Source: Bacillus sp. EB106-08-02-XG196
GTDB taxonomy: Bacteria > Bacillota > Bacilli > Bacillales > Cytobacillaceae
Length of the DNA stretch: 41,048 bases
Direction of reading: 5' to 3'
Assembly: GCF_013396335.1 (NCBI RefSeq)
Contig: NZ_JABWSY010000013.1
Location: forward strand, 159,566-200,613
The notes beneath the pieces were generated by a model. The model was not told where the DNA came from, did no database searches, and worked only from the letters and a program-made list of their open reading frames with translations. Shown piece by piece: positions 24,046 through 34,143 of the stretch; position 1 is the first letter of the stretch; each line of letters opens with the position of its first letter. Made by a program: the position numbers and the translations under genes.

Positions 24046-25509
24046 CTAAACCAATTCACACAGCTTTCTGCGCAGTAACTTTTTAGCAGCGTTCCTTGGA
24101 AGTTTTTCAGTAAAATGGAACGTTTTTGGAACCTTGTATTTCGCCAAGTTTTCTAAACAAAACTGTTTGAGTTCTTCTTGAGTAACACAAGCCCCTTCTT
24201 TTCGTACAATAAATGCAGCGGGAATCTGTCCCCATATTTCATCATCAAAGCCTGTGACTCCAGCATCAGCTACGTCGGGATGGGCTAATAAAACGGATTC
24301 AATTTCGGCAGGATATATGTTTTCACCACCTGAAATAATGAGATCAGAGCGTCTATCAAGCACATATAAAAATCCTTCTTCATCTAAGTAACCAATATCT
24401 CCTGTATGAAACCAACTTTCTGTAAATTTTTCCTTAGTGACCTCTGGACGATATAAATAACCCATAGTCACATTTGGACCTTTAACAATAATTTCACCAG
24501 CTTGTTTTGGCGGTGCTATTTTTCCATCCTCCAAAGTAATCTTAAGCTGGGAAGGAAATAACGGCTTACCTGCAGAACCAAGTTTTGTGATGCTGTACTC
24601 CGGAGATAGTGTAACGAACTGTGAAGCAGTCTCAGTCATTCCATAGGATTGAAAAACTGGAATGTCCTTTGCCTTACAGTTCTCTAACAACGGTAAAGGG
24701 GCAGGACCGCCTCCTAAAAGCGCACAACGGAAATGATTTGGCAGCCGAGTATCCTTCAAAGTTTCAACCATCCTAAATAGCATGGTTCCTACCACTGACA
24801 TAATAGTGACTCGTTTCGTTTTTATATCCTCTATTATTTTGCCAGCGTCAAATGTTTCATGTAAAACGATTGGCATCCCATAGATCACACTCTTCATTAA
24901 TATGGAATAGCCGCTAATATGAAAAAGTGGAACACTGCAAAGCCAGCGGTCAGTTTCGGTATATCCTAAATTTAATGCTGATCCGACAGCACTCCACCAA
25001 TGGTTTCCGTATGTTTGAATAACACCCTTCGGATTTCCTGTTGTACCTGATGTATACATGACCGTACAGATATCTCCTAAATTAATTTCTTCTTGTATTT
25101 CAGGATCATTTGGAGTCACTGCAAACAATTCATCTTTTGTAATAACTGGTACTTCTACTTCTTGCTTTATTTCATGAAAATCATTTTCGAGAATTAACGA
25201 GGCTGCCTTTGAGTCATGTAACTGCCAAATTAACTCTTTTGTCGTTAAGCGATTGTTAAAAATAACAGCCTTGATTCCTAATAGCTGAAGTGCAAATAAA
25301 ATCACGACGGTATCAAGATGATTCTTAAGTAATACACCTATATATTGATCCTTTTTCAATCCTAAGCTTTGGAGCTTCCCAGCACTTTGATATGATTCCT
25401 CATATAATTCTTTAAACGTTAATGTTCTTTCATTAAAATAAACAGCAACCCTATCCGGTGTAAGGAACGCCCTATTTTTCATAAAGTTAGACATTGTTTC
25501 GTTACTCAA
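24046..25509 (-). CDS. menE: o-Succinylbenzoate-CoA ligase MenE
   Basis: A 487-aa adenylate-forming enzyme activating o-succinylbenzoate as its CoA thioester. Motifs: MYTSGTTGNPKG near residue 155, the YGMTE block near residue 293, the hinge region LDRRSDLIISGGENIYP near residue 385 and the C-terminal lysine in the NAAKKLLRR segment. The start is a TTG at 25509 behind AGAAGGTG. A terminator-like hairpin lies between menB and this gene. Confidence 0.95.
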   Translation of the reverse strand: MSNETMSNFMKNRAFLTPDRVAVYFNERTLTFKELYEESYQSAGKLQSLGLKKDQYIGVLLKNHLDTVVILFALQLLGIKAVIFNNRLTTKELIWQLHDSKAASLILENDFHEIKQEVEVPVITKDELFAVTPNDPEIQEEINLGDICTVMYTSGTTGNPKGVIQTYGNHWWSAVGSALNLGYTETDRWLCSVPLFHISGYSILMKSVIYGMPIVLHETFDAGKIIEDIKTKRVTIMSVVGTMLFRMVETLKDTRLPNHFRCALLGGGPAPLPLLENCKAKDIPVFQSYGMTETASQFVTLSPEYSITKLGSAGKPLFPSQLKITLEDGKIAPPKQAGEIIVKGPNVTMGYLYRPEVTKEKFTESWFHTGDIGYLDEEGFLYVLDRRSDLIISGGENIYPAEIESVLLAHPDVADAGVTGFDDEIWGQIPAAFIVRKEGACVTQEELKQFCLENLAKYKVPKTFHFTEKLPRNAAKKLLRRKLCELV

Positions 25510-25528
25510 TATTTCACCTTCTTATTTT

Positions 25529-25560
25529 GTCTAGCGCAAACGGCCAAGGCGCTGGAGCAT
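25529..25560. repeat. Short remnant of a Bacillus intergenic repeat
   Basis: The sequence runs from TGTCTAGCGC to AAGGCGCTGGAGC, an imperfect inverted repeat. Its right end shares AGGCGCTGGAGC with the element at 4411-4560. It lies in the 107-base gap inside the men operon. Confidence 0.5.
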
Positions 25561-25562
25561 TT

Positions 25563-25599
25563 CGATATAAAAACAGCCTGATGGAGTCCATCAAGCTGC
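25563..25599 (-). terminator. Intra-operon terminator or attenuator between menB and menE
   Basis: On the minus strand CAGCTTGATGGA pairs with TCCATCAGGCTG (one mismatch) and is followed by TTTTTATAT. It would partly end transcripts after menB. Confidence 0.82.
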
Positions 25600-25616
25600 G
25601 TTCAAAAATTTTAAAA

Positions 25617-26435
25617 TCAAGGGAAGCGTGGGAATTGACCAAAATCTGGCTTGCGCTTTTCTTTGAATGAGTCACGTCCTTCTTTGGCTTCTTCCGTAGT
25701 ATAGTAAAGCAAAGTTGCATCACCAGCGAATTGCTGAAGACCTGCTAATCCATCTGTATCTGCATTCATTGCTGCCTTTAAGAAACGAAGGGCAGTTGGA
25801 CTTTTCTCAAGAATTTCATTACACCACTGAATGGTTTCCTCTTCAACTCTTTCAAGTGGAACAACTGTATTAACTAAGCCCATATCAAGAGCTTCCTGTG
25901 CATTATACTGACGGCATAAGAACCAAATTTCACGAGCCTTTTTATGACCCACAATTCTTGCTAGATAGCCTGAACCATAACCAGCGTCAAAGCTTCCTAC
26001 CTTTGGACCAGTTTGTCCAAAAACGGCATTATCGGCTGCAATCGTTAAATCACAGACAATGTGTAAAACGTGGCCGCCGCCAATCGCATATCCCTTAACC
26101 ATCGCAATAACTGGTTTTGGAATAACACGAATTAAGCGTTGTAAGTCTAGAACATTTAAACGTGGGATTTGATCATCTCCAACGTATCCTCCATGACCAC
26201 GTACACTTTGATCACCGCCTGAACAAAATGCCTTATCTCCAGCTCCTGTTAAAACGATAACTCCTACACTAGAATCATCACGCGCAATGGCAAACGCATC
26301 AATTAACTCCATAACGGTTCTTGGTGTAAATGCATTATGTACATGTGGGCGATTAATTGTGATTTTCGCGATTCCGTTATATGTTTCGTATAGAATTTCT
26401 TCATATTTACGTCCTGCTACCCATTCTACTGTCAA
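25617..26435 (-). CDS. menB: 1,4-Dihydroxy-2-naphthoyl-CoA synthase MenB
   Basis: A 272-aa crotonase-fold enzyme that closes the naphthoquinone ring from o-succinylbenzoyl-CoA. Family marks: [11 protein letters not shown] near residue 29, the oxyanion segment CSGGDQ near 72, [11 protein letters not shown] near 117 and GSFDAGYGS near 147, the typical MenB active-site stretch. The start is a TTG at 26435 behind AAGGAGGAG. It follows menH by 13 bases. Confidence 0.96.
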   Translation of the reverse strand: MTVEWVAGRKYEEILYETYNGIAKITINRPHVHNAFTPRTVMELIDAFAIARDDSSVGVIVLTGAGDKAFCSGGDQSVRGHGGYVGDDQIPRLNVLDLQRLIRVIPKPVIAMVKGYAIGGGHVLHIVCDLTIAADNAVFGQTGPKVGSFDAGYGSGYLARIVGHKKAREIWFLCRQYNAQEALDMGLVNTVVPLERVEEETIQWCNEILEKSPTALRFLKAAMNADTDGLAGLQQFAGDATLLYYTTEEAKEGRDSFKEKRKPDFGQFPRFP

Positions 26436-26448
26436 AACAATCTCCTCC

Positions 26449-27258
26449 TTAGTTTTTTAACAAAAAGTCACTTACTATTGTACCAAACTTTTCTCTTTGT
26501 TCCACATGAATTGCATGGCCACTATCATTAATTACAATCCCTGCAGCCTTTTTCATATCCTCTAGCATTTTTTCGGCTATCTTACAGAATTTTTCATCCT
26601 TTTCCCCTGTTAGCAATAAAACTTCACCGTTGAGGAGGCTTAATTTTCCCCACCAAGATGGCTGAGAACCTGTTCCCATCCCTAGCAGGCTATTTGCAAG
26701 ACCCATAGCATTATTGGATAATCGTTGACTCCTAATACTTACTTGAATCGACTCGGGAAGATCCTTCATTGTTGAAAAGAGTGGAATTCCCTCCCAATAG
26801 TCAACAAATGATTTAATTCCTTGGTCATTTATAAAGTTTGCCAGTTCCCTATCTTTCATACGGCGATGCATTCTTTCTTCTTCCGTCCTCAGTCCTGGTG
26901 ACACACTTTCCAATATTAGCTTTCTAACTCTCTCCGGATAAAGTATTGCAAAGGTCAGAGCAAGCCTTCCTCCCATTGAATACCCTAGCAAATCCGTTTG
27001 TTCAATTTCCAGCCCATCTAAAAGCTTAAGCAGGTCTTTAGCAGCTGATTCGATATTATAGTGATTTACATCTATAGGTGATTCTGTTTTACCGTGACCG
27101 ATAATGTCTGGAATGATTAAATTAGAATGCTTGCCCCAAGCAGAGCAAAAAGGTGTCCAAGTGGAAGAATCCCCAGTAAAGCCGTGTAATAAAAGTAATG
27201 GAAATCCTTCCCCGCACATTTCGACATGGTATCCAATATCATTAATCTGTAGCTGCAT
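26449..27258 (-). CDS. menH: SHCHC synthase MenH (alpha/beta hydrolase)
   Basis: A 269-aa alpha/beta-hydrolase that eliminates pyruvate from SEPHCHC to form [15 protein letters not shown] forms the oxyanion side, the nucleophile is Ser94 in GYSMGGR, and the histidine is in [10 protein letters not shown] near the end. It corresponds to B. subtilis ytxM. The ATG at 27258 overlaps the menD stop (TAATG), so the two are translationally coupled; the longer in-frame reading would run back into menD and is rejected. Confidence 0.93.
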   Translation of the reverse strand: MQLQINDIGYHVEMCGEGFPLLLLHGFTGDSSTWTPFCSAWGKHSNLIIPDIIGHGKTESPIDVNHYNIESAAKDLLKLLDGLEIEQTDLLGYSMGGRLALTFAILYPERVRKLILESVSPGLRTEEERMHRRMKDRELANFINDQGIKSFVDYWEGIPLFSTMKDLPESIQVSIRSQRLSNNAMGLANSLLGMGTGSQPSWWGKLSLLNGEVLLLTGEKDEKFCKIAEKMLEDMKKAAGIVINDSGHAIHVEQREKFGTIVSDFLLKN

Positions 27259-29006
27259 TACTGAATACCTTTGACAAAATTTGATATTTCCTGGGAAACA
27301 ACACGCCAAAATTCGCGGTGTTGTGTCAAATTGCTGTCTCTATTTGTTACCACTTCATATACATTTAAGCCTTTGACTTCGTTAGATTTGTTCATTAGTT
27401 CACGGAGATGCTCCCAATCCTTTACTTTCGTATAATTCCCGCTGAACATTGAAACAGCATGTTCAAATTCTAAGTTTAGTGGAGTACCAAATAAAAGCTC
27501 AAAATTCTTTGAATTCTGCGATTGAGGGAGGAAGGAGAAAATACCTCCACCATTATTGTTAACAACAATAATTCGTATATCTAAACTATATAGCTTCGCT
27601 GCAATCATCCCATTTAAATCATGGAAAAAAGTTAGGTCTCCTAAAACCAGGTATAATGGTTGAGAATATAATGCTGCTCCTAAAGCGGTTGATACAGTTC
27701 CATCAATCCCATTAGCGCCTCTATTGGCCATAACTTTTATTGACTTATGATTATTGAGAAAGAAACTATCTAGGTCTCTTATAGGCATGCTATTCCCAAC
27801 GAACAAAGTAGCTTCCTCAGGAAGCATTTCCGCTAATTGATAGAACAATCGACCCTCGCTTAACATCTGGCTATCCTTAATTAAAGCCATGTTTGCTTTT
27901 GTAAGCTCATTAATTTCCTGCCATTTGTCCAAGAATTCTGTAGACGCTCTTGTTTCCGTTAGGCTTGCCAACTGCTCGCAAAAAATGGTTTCATTACAGA
28001 AAATCATTTCCGTTGATAAGGTTGCCGGATCCCTCCAGCCCCCTGCCCCGTCAATGACAAATTGTTCAGCTTGATGATTTTCTTTTAGGAATATAGTTAA
28101 TGCCTTTGAAACAGGCATTGCACCAAAGCGGACAATGACATCCGGCTTCAAATATTCCTTGGCATCTTCATTCCTTAAAAAAGTATCATAGGCCTCCACA
28201 ATATTCTCTAGTGGATGTAGTCCACTCCTGAGCTGTGACAATGGATCTGCTAAAACTGGAAATTTCAAGGCTGCTGATAACTCTGTGACAGCCTGAGCAA
28301 ACCGGTTGTCAGCAATGTTTCCGCAAACAATAATTCCTTTTTTATAACCATCCAGCTTTTGAGAAATCTCCCTAAATTCATCCTCACGAACTGTCAATTC
28401 CCCATTTCGAACATTAACATAGCCCGCAGGACGTTCTTTTAATTCGAAGATTTCTTCATCAAGTTTAGGTATAAGCGGTTCCCTGAACGGAAAATTCAGA
28501 TGGACTGGTCCAGCAGGTGCCTGACTTGCAATGGCAGCTGCACGTGCACCAACGGTGCGGGCATAACGGATTATTTCATCCCTATTCTCAGGCAAAGCCA
28601 TATCTGCAAACCATTTTACATGCTGACCATATAAATGAATTTGGTCAATCGCTTGTGGGGCGCCCACTTCTCTAAGCTCATGTGGGCGGTCAGCGGTTAG
28701 AACCAGTAACGGAACACGTGAATACCGAGCTTCAATAATTGCTGGAAAATAATTTGCTGCAGCTGTCCCAGAAGTACATAAAATGGCCACTGGCTTGTTT
28801 GCAGCTTTCGCGATGCCTAAGGCAAAGAAAGCCGCTGAACGTTCATCTACATGGATATGGATATTTATTTCTGGATGTTCTGCCATTACCATTGCCATAG
28901 GGGTTGACCTAGACCCCGGGCTGACAACAACATCTTTTATTCCTGTTTGTACTAACTCAACTACAAAGGCAGCTAAATAAGCTGTTAATGATACTTGATG
29001 ATTCAT
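27258..29006 (-). CDS. menD: SEPHCHC synthase MenD
   Basis: A 582-aa thiamine-diphosphate enzyme adding a succinyl-semialdehyde unit from 2-oxoglutarate to isochorismate. The N-terminal VVSPGSRSTP (about 28-37) and the ThDP/Mg segment GDLTFFHDLNGM near residue 430 are present. The ATG at 29006 is preceded by TTGGAGGAAATT, which contains a false in-frame TTG. It begins one base after the menF stop and overlaps menH by one base. Confidence 0.96.
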   Translation of the reverse strand: MNHQVSLTAYLAAFVVELVQTGIKDVVVSPGSRSTPMAMVMAEHPEINIHIHVDERSAAFFALGIAKAANKPVAILCTSGTAAANYFPAIIEARYSRVPLLVLTADRPHELREVGAPQAIDQIHLYGQHVKWFADMALPENRDEIIRYARTVGARAAAIASQAPAGPVHLNFPFREPLIPKLDEEIFELKERPAGYVNVRNGELTVREDEFREISQKLDGYKKGIIVCGNIADNRFAQAVTELSAALKFPVLADPLSQLRSGLHPLENIVEAYDTFLRNEDAKEYLKPDVIVRFGAMPVSKALTIFLKENHQAEQFVIDGAGGWRDPATLSTEMIFCNETIFCEQLASLTETRASTEFLDKWQEINELTKANMALIKDSQMLSEGRLFYQLAEMLPEEATLFVGNSMPIRDLDSFFLNNHKSIKVMANRGANGIDGTVSTALGAALYSQPLYLVLGDLTFFHDLNGMIAAKLYSLDIRIIVVNNNGGGIFSFLPQSQNSKNFELLFGTPLNLEFEHAVSMFSGNYTKVKDWEHLRELMNKSNEVKGLNVYEVVTNRDSNLTQHREFWRVVSQEISNFVKGIQ

Positions 29007-29007
29007 A

Positions 29008-30408
29008 TTAATTTCCTCCAAGGGCGCGAAGCATCGGTCTGAATTTTAAGCTTGTTTCCAAATATTCACTTTCTGAATCCGAGTTCGCAACGACACCACA
29101 TCCTGCAAATAATGAAGCTTCCTTATCTTGAATGAGACCGGATCGGATAGAAACGGAGAATTCACCGTTTCCTCGATAATCACACCATCCAAGTGGAGCC
29201 GCATAAAACCCACGATCCAATTCTTCGACTTCTCTAATTTTTTCAATTGCTTCTTGCTTAGGAAGTCCACCTAGGGCAGGAGTTGGATGAAGCCTTTCAA
29301 CTAATAAAAGCAATGATGCGTCCTTCTGACATTTACCAATGACAGGTGTATAAAGGTGTTGAATGTCCCTTATTTTCATTAATTGCGGCTTATCTGGAAG
29401 GATTATTTCCTCACATGATTCTTCTAAAGCTTCCTTTATCATTTCAACTACATATCCATGCTCAATAAGGTTTTTCTTATCATTAAGTAATGTTTGCCCT
29501 AACCTCCGGTCTTCTTCTGCGGTTTTACCTCGTCCAATCGATCCTGCGAGACAGGTAGAGAATACATCGTTTCCTTGTTTTTTTACTAACCTTTCAGGTG
29601 TAGCACCAATGAAACAGTCTCCATTAGATTCAAAAACAAAAATAAAACTTTCACGCTGTTGATTATACAAATTCTTAAGAATTACCTCTGCTTTAACGCG
29701 TTGATCAAAAAATAATCTTAGTTCCCTAGCAAGAACTACCTTTTTTAATGAGCCAGATTTTAAATCCTCAACCACCTCATCCACACTCTGTTTCCATTCC
29801 TGTGGAGATATTTCTTTTGTTTCAAGGAGTTTTACCGGTTTTATTACAAAATCTTCTTTAGAAGACATGAGTAATTGGACTCGCTCATTTACTACTTTTT
29901 CAAAAAGTGTATAATCATCATTTTGGGTACAAACAATATTCGTCGTTAAAAAAGTTTGCCCTTCAACAATTGTCAACATAAACTTTGGAATATGAAATAA
30001 AGAATCTGCATATTTAGACCAAAGCGTTGTTTTCGACTTATGCGGATCAAAGGAGAATCCGCCAAACATTACGGGACCTAAGCCATTTTCTTTGTACGGG
30101 TTAAAGATAAGACTGTCCTTTAAAAATCCCTTCCATTCCTCTTCAACATGAAAAAAGCGGTCAGTAGCCTGATCCGACTGAATTTGTTTTGATATGCCAA
30201 GGCCAATAAGCACCACTTCTTCCGATGGGTCTTTCCAATAGAACCTTTCTCCTAGATAGCGCTCTCTTCCACTATTAAAAAAGGATATTGGTTCAACACT
30301 ATCCATTTTATGTACTTCACTTATTAGAATGGGCCGGCCTAGTTTTTGAGCAGTACTAACTGCCAAAAGACCCCTTTCCTTTAATTCCGTTTCCTGAATG
30401 GTAACCAA
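29008..30408 (-). CDS. menF: Isochorismate synthase MenF
   Basis: The 466-aa chorismate-utilising enzyme converts chorismate to isochorismate, the first step towards menaquinone. The C-terminal domain has FIGATPERLVK near residue 270, TCLAGSIGRG near 288, EHGYVVEMI, HLYTPV and LHPTPALGGLP near 375 and AGCGVVANSDSESEY near 440, the full family pattern. The start is a TTG at 30408 behind TTGGAGGGA. It is the first gene of menF-D-H-B-E-C. Confidence 0.95.
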   Translation of the reverse strand: MVTIQETELKERGLLAVSTAQKLGRPILISEVHKMDSVEPISFFNSGRERYLGERFYWKDPSEEVVLIGLGISKQIQSDQATDRFFHVEEEWKGFLKDSLIFNPYKENGLGPVMFGGFSFDPHKSKTTLWSKYADSLFHIPKFMLTIVEGQTFLTTNIVCTQNDDYTLFEKVVNERVQLLMSSKEDFVIKPVKLLETKEISPQEWKQSVDEVVEDLKSGSLKKVVLARELRLFFDQRVKAEVILKNLYNQQRESFIFVFESNGDCFIGATPERLVKKQGNDVFSTCLAGSIGRGKTAEEDRRLGQTLLNDKKNLIEHGYVVEMIKEALEESCEEIILPDKPQLMKIRDIQHLYTPVIGKCQKDASLLLLVERLHPTPALGGLPKQEAIEKIREVEELDRGFYAAPLGWCDYRGNGEFSVSIRSGLIQDKEASLFAGCGVVANSDSESEYLETSLKFRPMLRALGGN

Positions 30409-30762
30409 AAAAATCCCTCCAAAACAGTCAAATGACTGTTATCCATTCATTATTAATGCCAATTTAAAGATACTACTTTCATTGTAAAGAAGTCAGTAAT
30501 ACTTGTCACTATCTATCCTCTTTGACTTCCTCATTATATCTTAAATAATACCGATCAGGGTTGTTTTTGATTTTCACTCGTTCATTTCATTTTCCCTCCA
30601 AATTCTCATTAATAATCAGACAGGAATAATCTACTAATTCCGCTAATAAAAAATAATTGACTATAGTCGCCGAATTCGCATAAACTTAGGGTTGGAAAGT
30701 TTCAAGCTCATATTACAAATTAATTATGTTATAGATAAATTTTTAAAAAGGGAGAGAAGAAA
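30409..30762. other. Divergent menF-menA regulatory gap
   Basis: 354 bases without a gene. It holds the menF palindrome, a TATAAT on the minus strand (30538-30533) as a possible menF -10 element, and TTGACT (30657-30662) with CATAAA/ATAAAC 16-17 bases downstream as a possible menA promoter. The rest is AT-rich and I see no reading frame or known riboswitch. Confidence 0.5.
30423..30440. promoter_or_regulatory. Palindrome just upstream of menF
   Basis: AACAGTCAAATGACTGTT is a perfect palindrome (8-base arms, AA centre), about 15-32 bases before the menF start and next to its binding site. It may be an operator or a leader hairpin; I recognise no known regulator. Confidence 0.5.
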
Positions 30763-31704
30763 ATGCAGCCAAATATTCAGCACACTTCTAAGCCTGCTGT
30801 TGAATCGAATCGTGGTTTTCAAGTTTGGTGGCAAATGACACGTCCCCATACGTTAACTGCAGCATTTGTTCCAGTTTTGCTAGGTACAGCACTTGCACTT
30901 GCACATGGGGAAATACATTTTGGACTTTTCTTTGCCATGTTAATTGCGAGTTTATTAATACAAGCAGCTACTAATATGTTCAATGAGTATTATGATTATA
31001 AACGCGGACTTGATAATGAACATTCAATTGGAATAGGCGGTACCATTGTCCGCGATGGTATTAAGCCGAGAACAGTCATGCAGCTCGCTTTAAGCCTCTA
31101 TGGGATTGCATTATTGATTGGGATCTATATTTGTATGAGTACTAGCTGGTGGCTGGCACTTCTTGGGCTTGTTTGTATGGCAGTTGGTTATTTGTATACA
31201 GGAGGTCCTTATCCAATTGCTTATACTCCATTTGGAGAGATTTTCGCAGGGTTCTTTATGGGTATGTTAATCATTTTAATTTCATTCTATATCCAAACGG
31301 GAACGGTAACATCTACTAGCCTCCTAATTTCAGTCCCAATTTTAGTTCTAGTTGGTGCCATTAATTTCTCTAATAACATTAGGGATTTAGAGGGCGATAA
31401 GGAAAATGGCCGAAAAACATTAGCCATTTTAATAGGTAAAAATAGGGCAGTTACTTTAATGGGTTACATGTTCATTTTTTCATTTCTTTGGATATTAGGT
31501 CTCATCGTCACAGAAATTGCTCCAATTTGGACAGTAATCGTGCTTCTTAGTATTCCTAAAGCAATGAAAGCAATTAAAGGCTTTAAAGCAGGTGTTTCAC
31601 CCATTCAAATGGCCCCTGCCATGAAGGCAACCGCACAAACTAATACAATATTTGGGTTCTTACTTGCAATTGGTATTCTTATTGGACACTTTGTTTCATT
31701 TTAA
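30763..31704 (+). CDS. menA: 1,4-Dihydroxy-2-naphthoate polyprenyltransferase MenA
   Basis: A 313-aa UbiA-superfamily membrane enzyme that attaches the polyprenyl chain to DHNA, giving demethylmenaquinone. The first aspartate-rich motif is NMFNEYYDYKRGLD (about residues 71-84) and the second is NNIRDLEGDKENG near residue 208; about eight membrane segments are visible. The ATG follows AAAGGGAGAG. It is divergent from menF, as in other bacilli. Confidence 0.96.
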   Translation: MQPNIQHTSKPAVESNRGFQVWWQMTRPHTLTAAFVPVLLGTALALAHGEIHFGLFFAMLIASLLIQAATNMFNEYYDYKRGLDNEHSIGIGGTIVRDGIKPRTVMQLALSLYGIALLIGIYICMSTSWWLALLGLVCMAVGYLYTGGPYPIAYTPFGEIFAGFFMGMLIILISFYIQTGTVTSTSLLISVPILVLVGAINFSNNIRDLEGDKENGRKTLAILIGKNRAVTLMGYMFIFSFLWILGLIVTEIAPIWTVIVLLSIPKAMKAIKGFKAGVSPIQMAPAMKATAQTNTIFGFLLAIGILIGHFVSF

Positions 31705-31709
31705 ATAAT

Positions 31710-31745
31710 AAAAGGCTTCTGCTATTTTCTAGTAGAAGCCTTTTA
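31710..31745. terminator. Bidirectional terminator between menA and glgP
   Basis: AAAAGGCTTCT pairs with AGAAGCCTTTT; T-runs on both strands. Confidence 0.92.
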
Positions 31746-31749
31746 CTAT

Positions 31750-34143
31750 TTATAATGGTTTAATACCCCAGATATTGTCCGCATATTCTTGGATTGTCCG
31801 ATCACTGGAAAAATATCCTGCATGGGCAATGTTTATTAGGCACTTCTTTTGCCAGATTTGCTGATTCCTAAAGGTCTCACCAATTTTCTTTTGTGTGTCA
31901 GCATAGGAAGCAAAATCCTTTAATACAAAGTACTGATCATTTTCCTCCAGCAAGGAATCAAAAATCGGTTCAAATTCGTTATAGACACCAGGGAAAAATC
32001 CATTAACAAGCTGATCAACTGCCTGACGGATGCGGCTGTCATGGTGATAATATTCAATCGATTGATAACCGCCATGCTGGTAATAATGTAGTACTTCATC
32101 AGCAGAAAGTCCAAATGTAAAGATATTCTCATCCCCAACCAATTCATGAATCTCAATATTGGCCCCATCCATTGTTCCTACTGTCAGTGCTCCATTTATC
32201 ATAAATTTCATGTTTCCAGTACCAGAGGCCTCTTTACTTGCGGTGGAAATTTGTTCACTTAAATCAGCAGCAGGAAAGACTTTTTCCGCAAGCGAAACGC
32301 GGTAGTTTTCGAGGAAAACGACTTTCATTTTATCGCCAATAGCGGGGTCATTGTTAACCTTCTCAGCTACCGTATTAATAAGCTTAATAATTTTCTTTGC
32401 ATAATAATAACCGGGAGATGCCTTTGCTCCAAAAATGAATACTCTTGGCACCATTGAAAAACTAGAATCCTCTTTTATTCGATTATAAAGATACATAATA
32501 TGTAATACCTTTAGAAGCTGTCTCTTATAGGCATGCAGACGCTTAACCTGGACATCAAAGATAGCAGAGGAATCCACAACAATGCCGTTATGGCTTTGGA
32601 TCACGTCAGCGAGTAGCTTTTTGTTATTTCTCTTAATATCTAAAAGTTTATCCATAAAGGACGTATCATTCTGATATTTAAGTAATTGAATTAAATCACT
32701 TGGTGAATTTGTCCATGAAGAACCAATCGATTCAGAAATTAAGGCTGATAAGTCAGGATTTCCTTTTAATAGCCAACGGCGGTGGGCGATACCATTCGTT
32801 TTATTATTGAATTTTTCCGGAAACAGCTGATAAAATTGATTCATTTCACGTGTTTTTAGAATTTCTGTATGCAGCTTGGCCACTCCATTGACACTGAAAC
32901 TCCCCACAATCGCTAAATGAGCCATTTTTACATAGCCATCAGCAATGATCGCCAGCTTTGCAATCCTATCCCAATCCCCTGTATATTGGTCCCATAACTC
33001 CCCGCAAAATCGTTCATTTATTTCTTCGACAATCATATAAATTCGTGGTAATAACGGCTGAAAAATCCGAATTGGCCATTTTTCCAACGCTTCTGATAAG
33101 GTCGTATGATTGGTATAGGAAATGGTATGTTTTGTAATATACCAAGCTAGATCCCAATCAAAACCTTCGTCATCAATTAGGATTCTCATTAGTTCTGGAA
33201 TAGCCAATACAGGATGGGTATCATTTATGTGAATACAAACGTGTTGATGAAGTTCCTTTAAGTTTCCGTGTTGTTTACGATACGTTTTGATGATGGATTG
33301 AATACTTGCTGATACTAGGAAATATTGCTGCTTTAACCTTAGTATCTTCCCTTCATCATGTGTATCATCCGGATAGAGGAATTCTGAGACAGACTCCGTT
33401 TCACGTTTATACTTTAAGATATCCTCATGGAAAGGGAATTGAGATGGTTCTGCATTCCATAGTCTCAATGTGTTAACCGTTTCAGAATTAAAACCAATGA
33501 CCGGCATATCATGTGGAACAGCCGTTACACTTTCAGCATTCAAATGTTGAAACGTTAAACGGCCATTCTCTGTTCTTCCTTCGATCTTCCCCCAAAAAGG
33601 AATTTTAACAGCTAAATCTGCTTTTCGGACTTCCCAGACATTACCACTCCTAAGCCATTGCTCTGGGAGTTCTACTTGATAGCCATCGACTATTTTCTGT
33701 TCAAAAAGACCATGCTTATAGCGGATACCATGACCATGTCCAGGGAGATCCAGCGAGGCAAGGGAATCAAGAAAACAAGCGGCTAATCTGCCTAAGCCAC
33801 CATTTCCTAAGCCTGCGTCACTTTCTAATTCCTCCAAGTCACTTAAATCGATTCCAAGGTCCCGAAGACCAACTTGTACGGTTTCTTCGATTCCCAAATT
33901 GATTAGGTTTTGCCGCAGGAGCTTTCCTAACAAATATTCTATCGATAGATAATAAACTTGTTTTCCTTTTGCAGCCAAGTACCGTTCATTCGTTTTTATC
34001 CAATCGTGACTTACAAATTCCCGAATCATAATCCCAAGTGTTTGGTATTGGTCTCGCTCTGAGCTTTCTGAAAAGCTCTTGCCGCAAACCATATTCACCC
34101 TCTTTAAAAAATGGTTTTTAAACTCTGTTGGATTAGAAAACAT
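31750..34143 (-). CDS. glgP: Glycogen phosphorylase GlgP
   Basis: A 797-aa pyridoxal-phosphate enzyme releasing glucose-1-phosphate from glycogen. The PLP-lysine block EASGTGNMKFMINGALTVGT lies near residue 645, and GLGNGGLGRLAACFLDS near residue 113. The ATG at 34143 is preceded by GAGGAG at eight bases; a GTG three codons upstream lies within that site. Its start overlaps the end of glgA by 11 bases. It is the last gene of the operon. Confidence 0.97.
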   Translation of the reverse strand: MFSNPTEFKNHFLKRVNMVCGKSFSESSERDQYQTLGIMIREFVSHDWIKTNERYLAAKGKQVYYLSIEYLLGKLLRQNLINLGIEETVQVGLRDLGIDLSDLEELESDAGLGNGGLGRLAACFLDSLASLDLPGHGHGIRYKHGLFEQKIVDGYQVELPEQWLRSGNVWEVRKADLAVKIPFWGKIEGRTENGRLTFQHLNAESVTAVPHDMPVIGFNSETVNTLRLWNAEPSQFPFHEDILKYKRETESVSEFLYPDDTHDEGKILRLKQQYFLVSASIQSIIKTYRKQHGNLKELHQHVCIHINDTHPVLAIPELMRILIDDEGFDWDLAWYITKHTISYTNHTTLSEALEKWPIRIFQPLLPRIYMIVEEINERFCGELWDQYTGDWDRIAKLAIIADGYVKMAHLAIVGSFSVNGVAKLHTEILKTREMNQFYQLFPEKFNNKTNGIAHRRWLLKGNPDLSALISESIGSSWTNSPSDLIQLLKYQNDTSFMDKLLDIKRNNKKLLADVIQSHNGIVVDSSAIFDVQVKRLHAYKRQLLKVLHIMYLYNRIKEDSSFSMVPRVFIFGAKASPGYYYAKKIIKLINTVAEKVNNDPAIGDKMKVVFLENYRVSLAEKVFPAADLSEQISTASKEASGTGNMKFMINGALTVGTMDGANIEIHELVGDENIFTFGLSADEVLHYYQHGGYQSIEYYHHDSRIRQAVDQLVNGFFPGVYNEFEPIFDSLLEENDQYFVLKDFASYADTQKKIGETFRNQQIWQKKCLINIAHAGYFSSDRTIQEYADNIWGIKPL

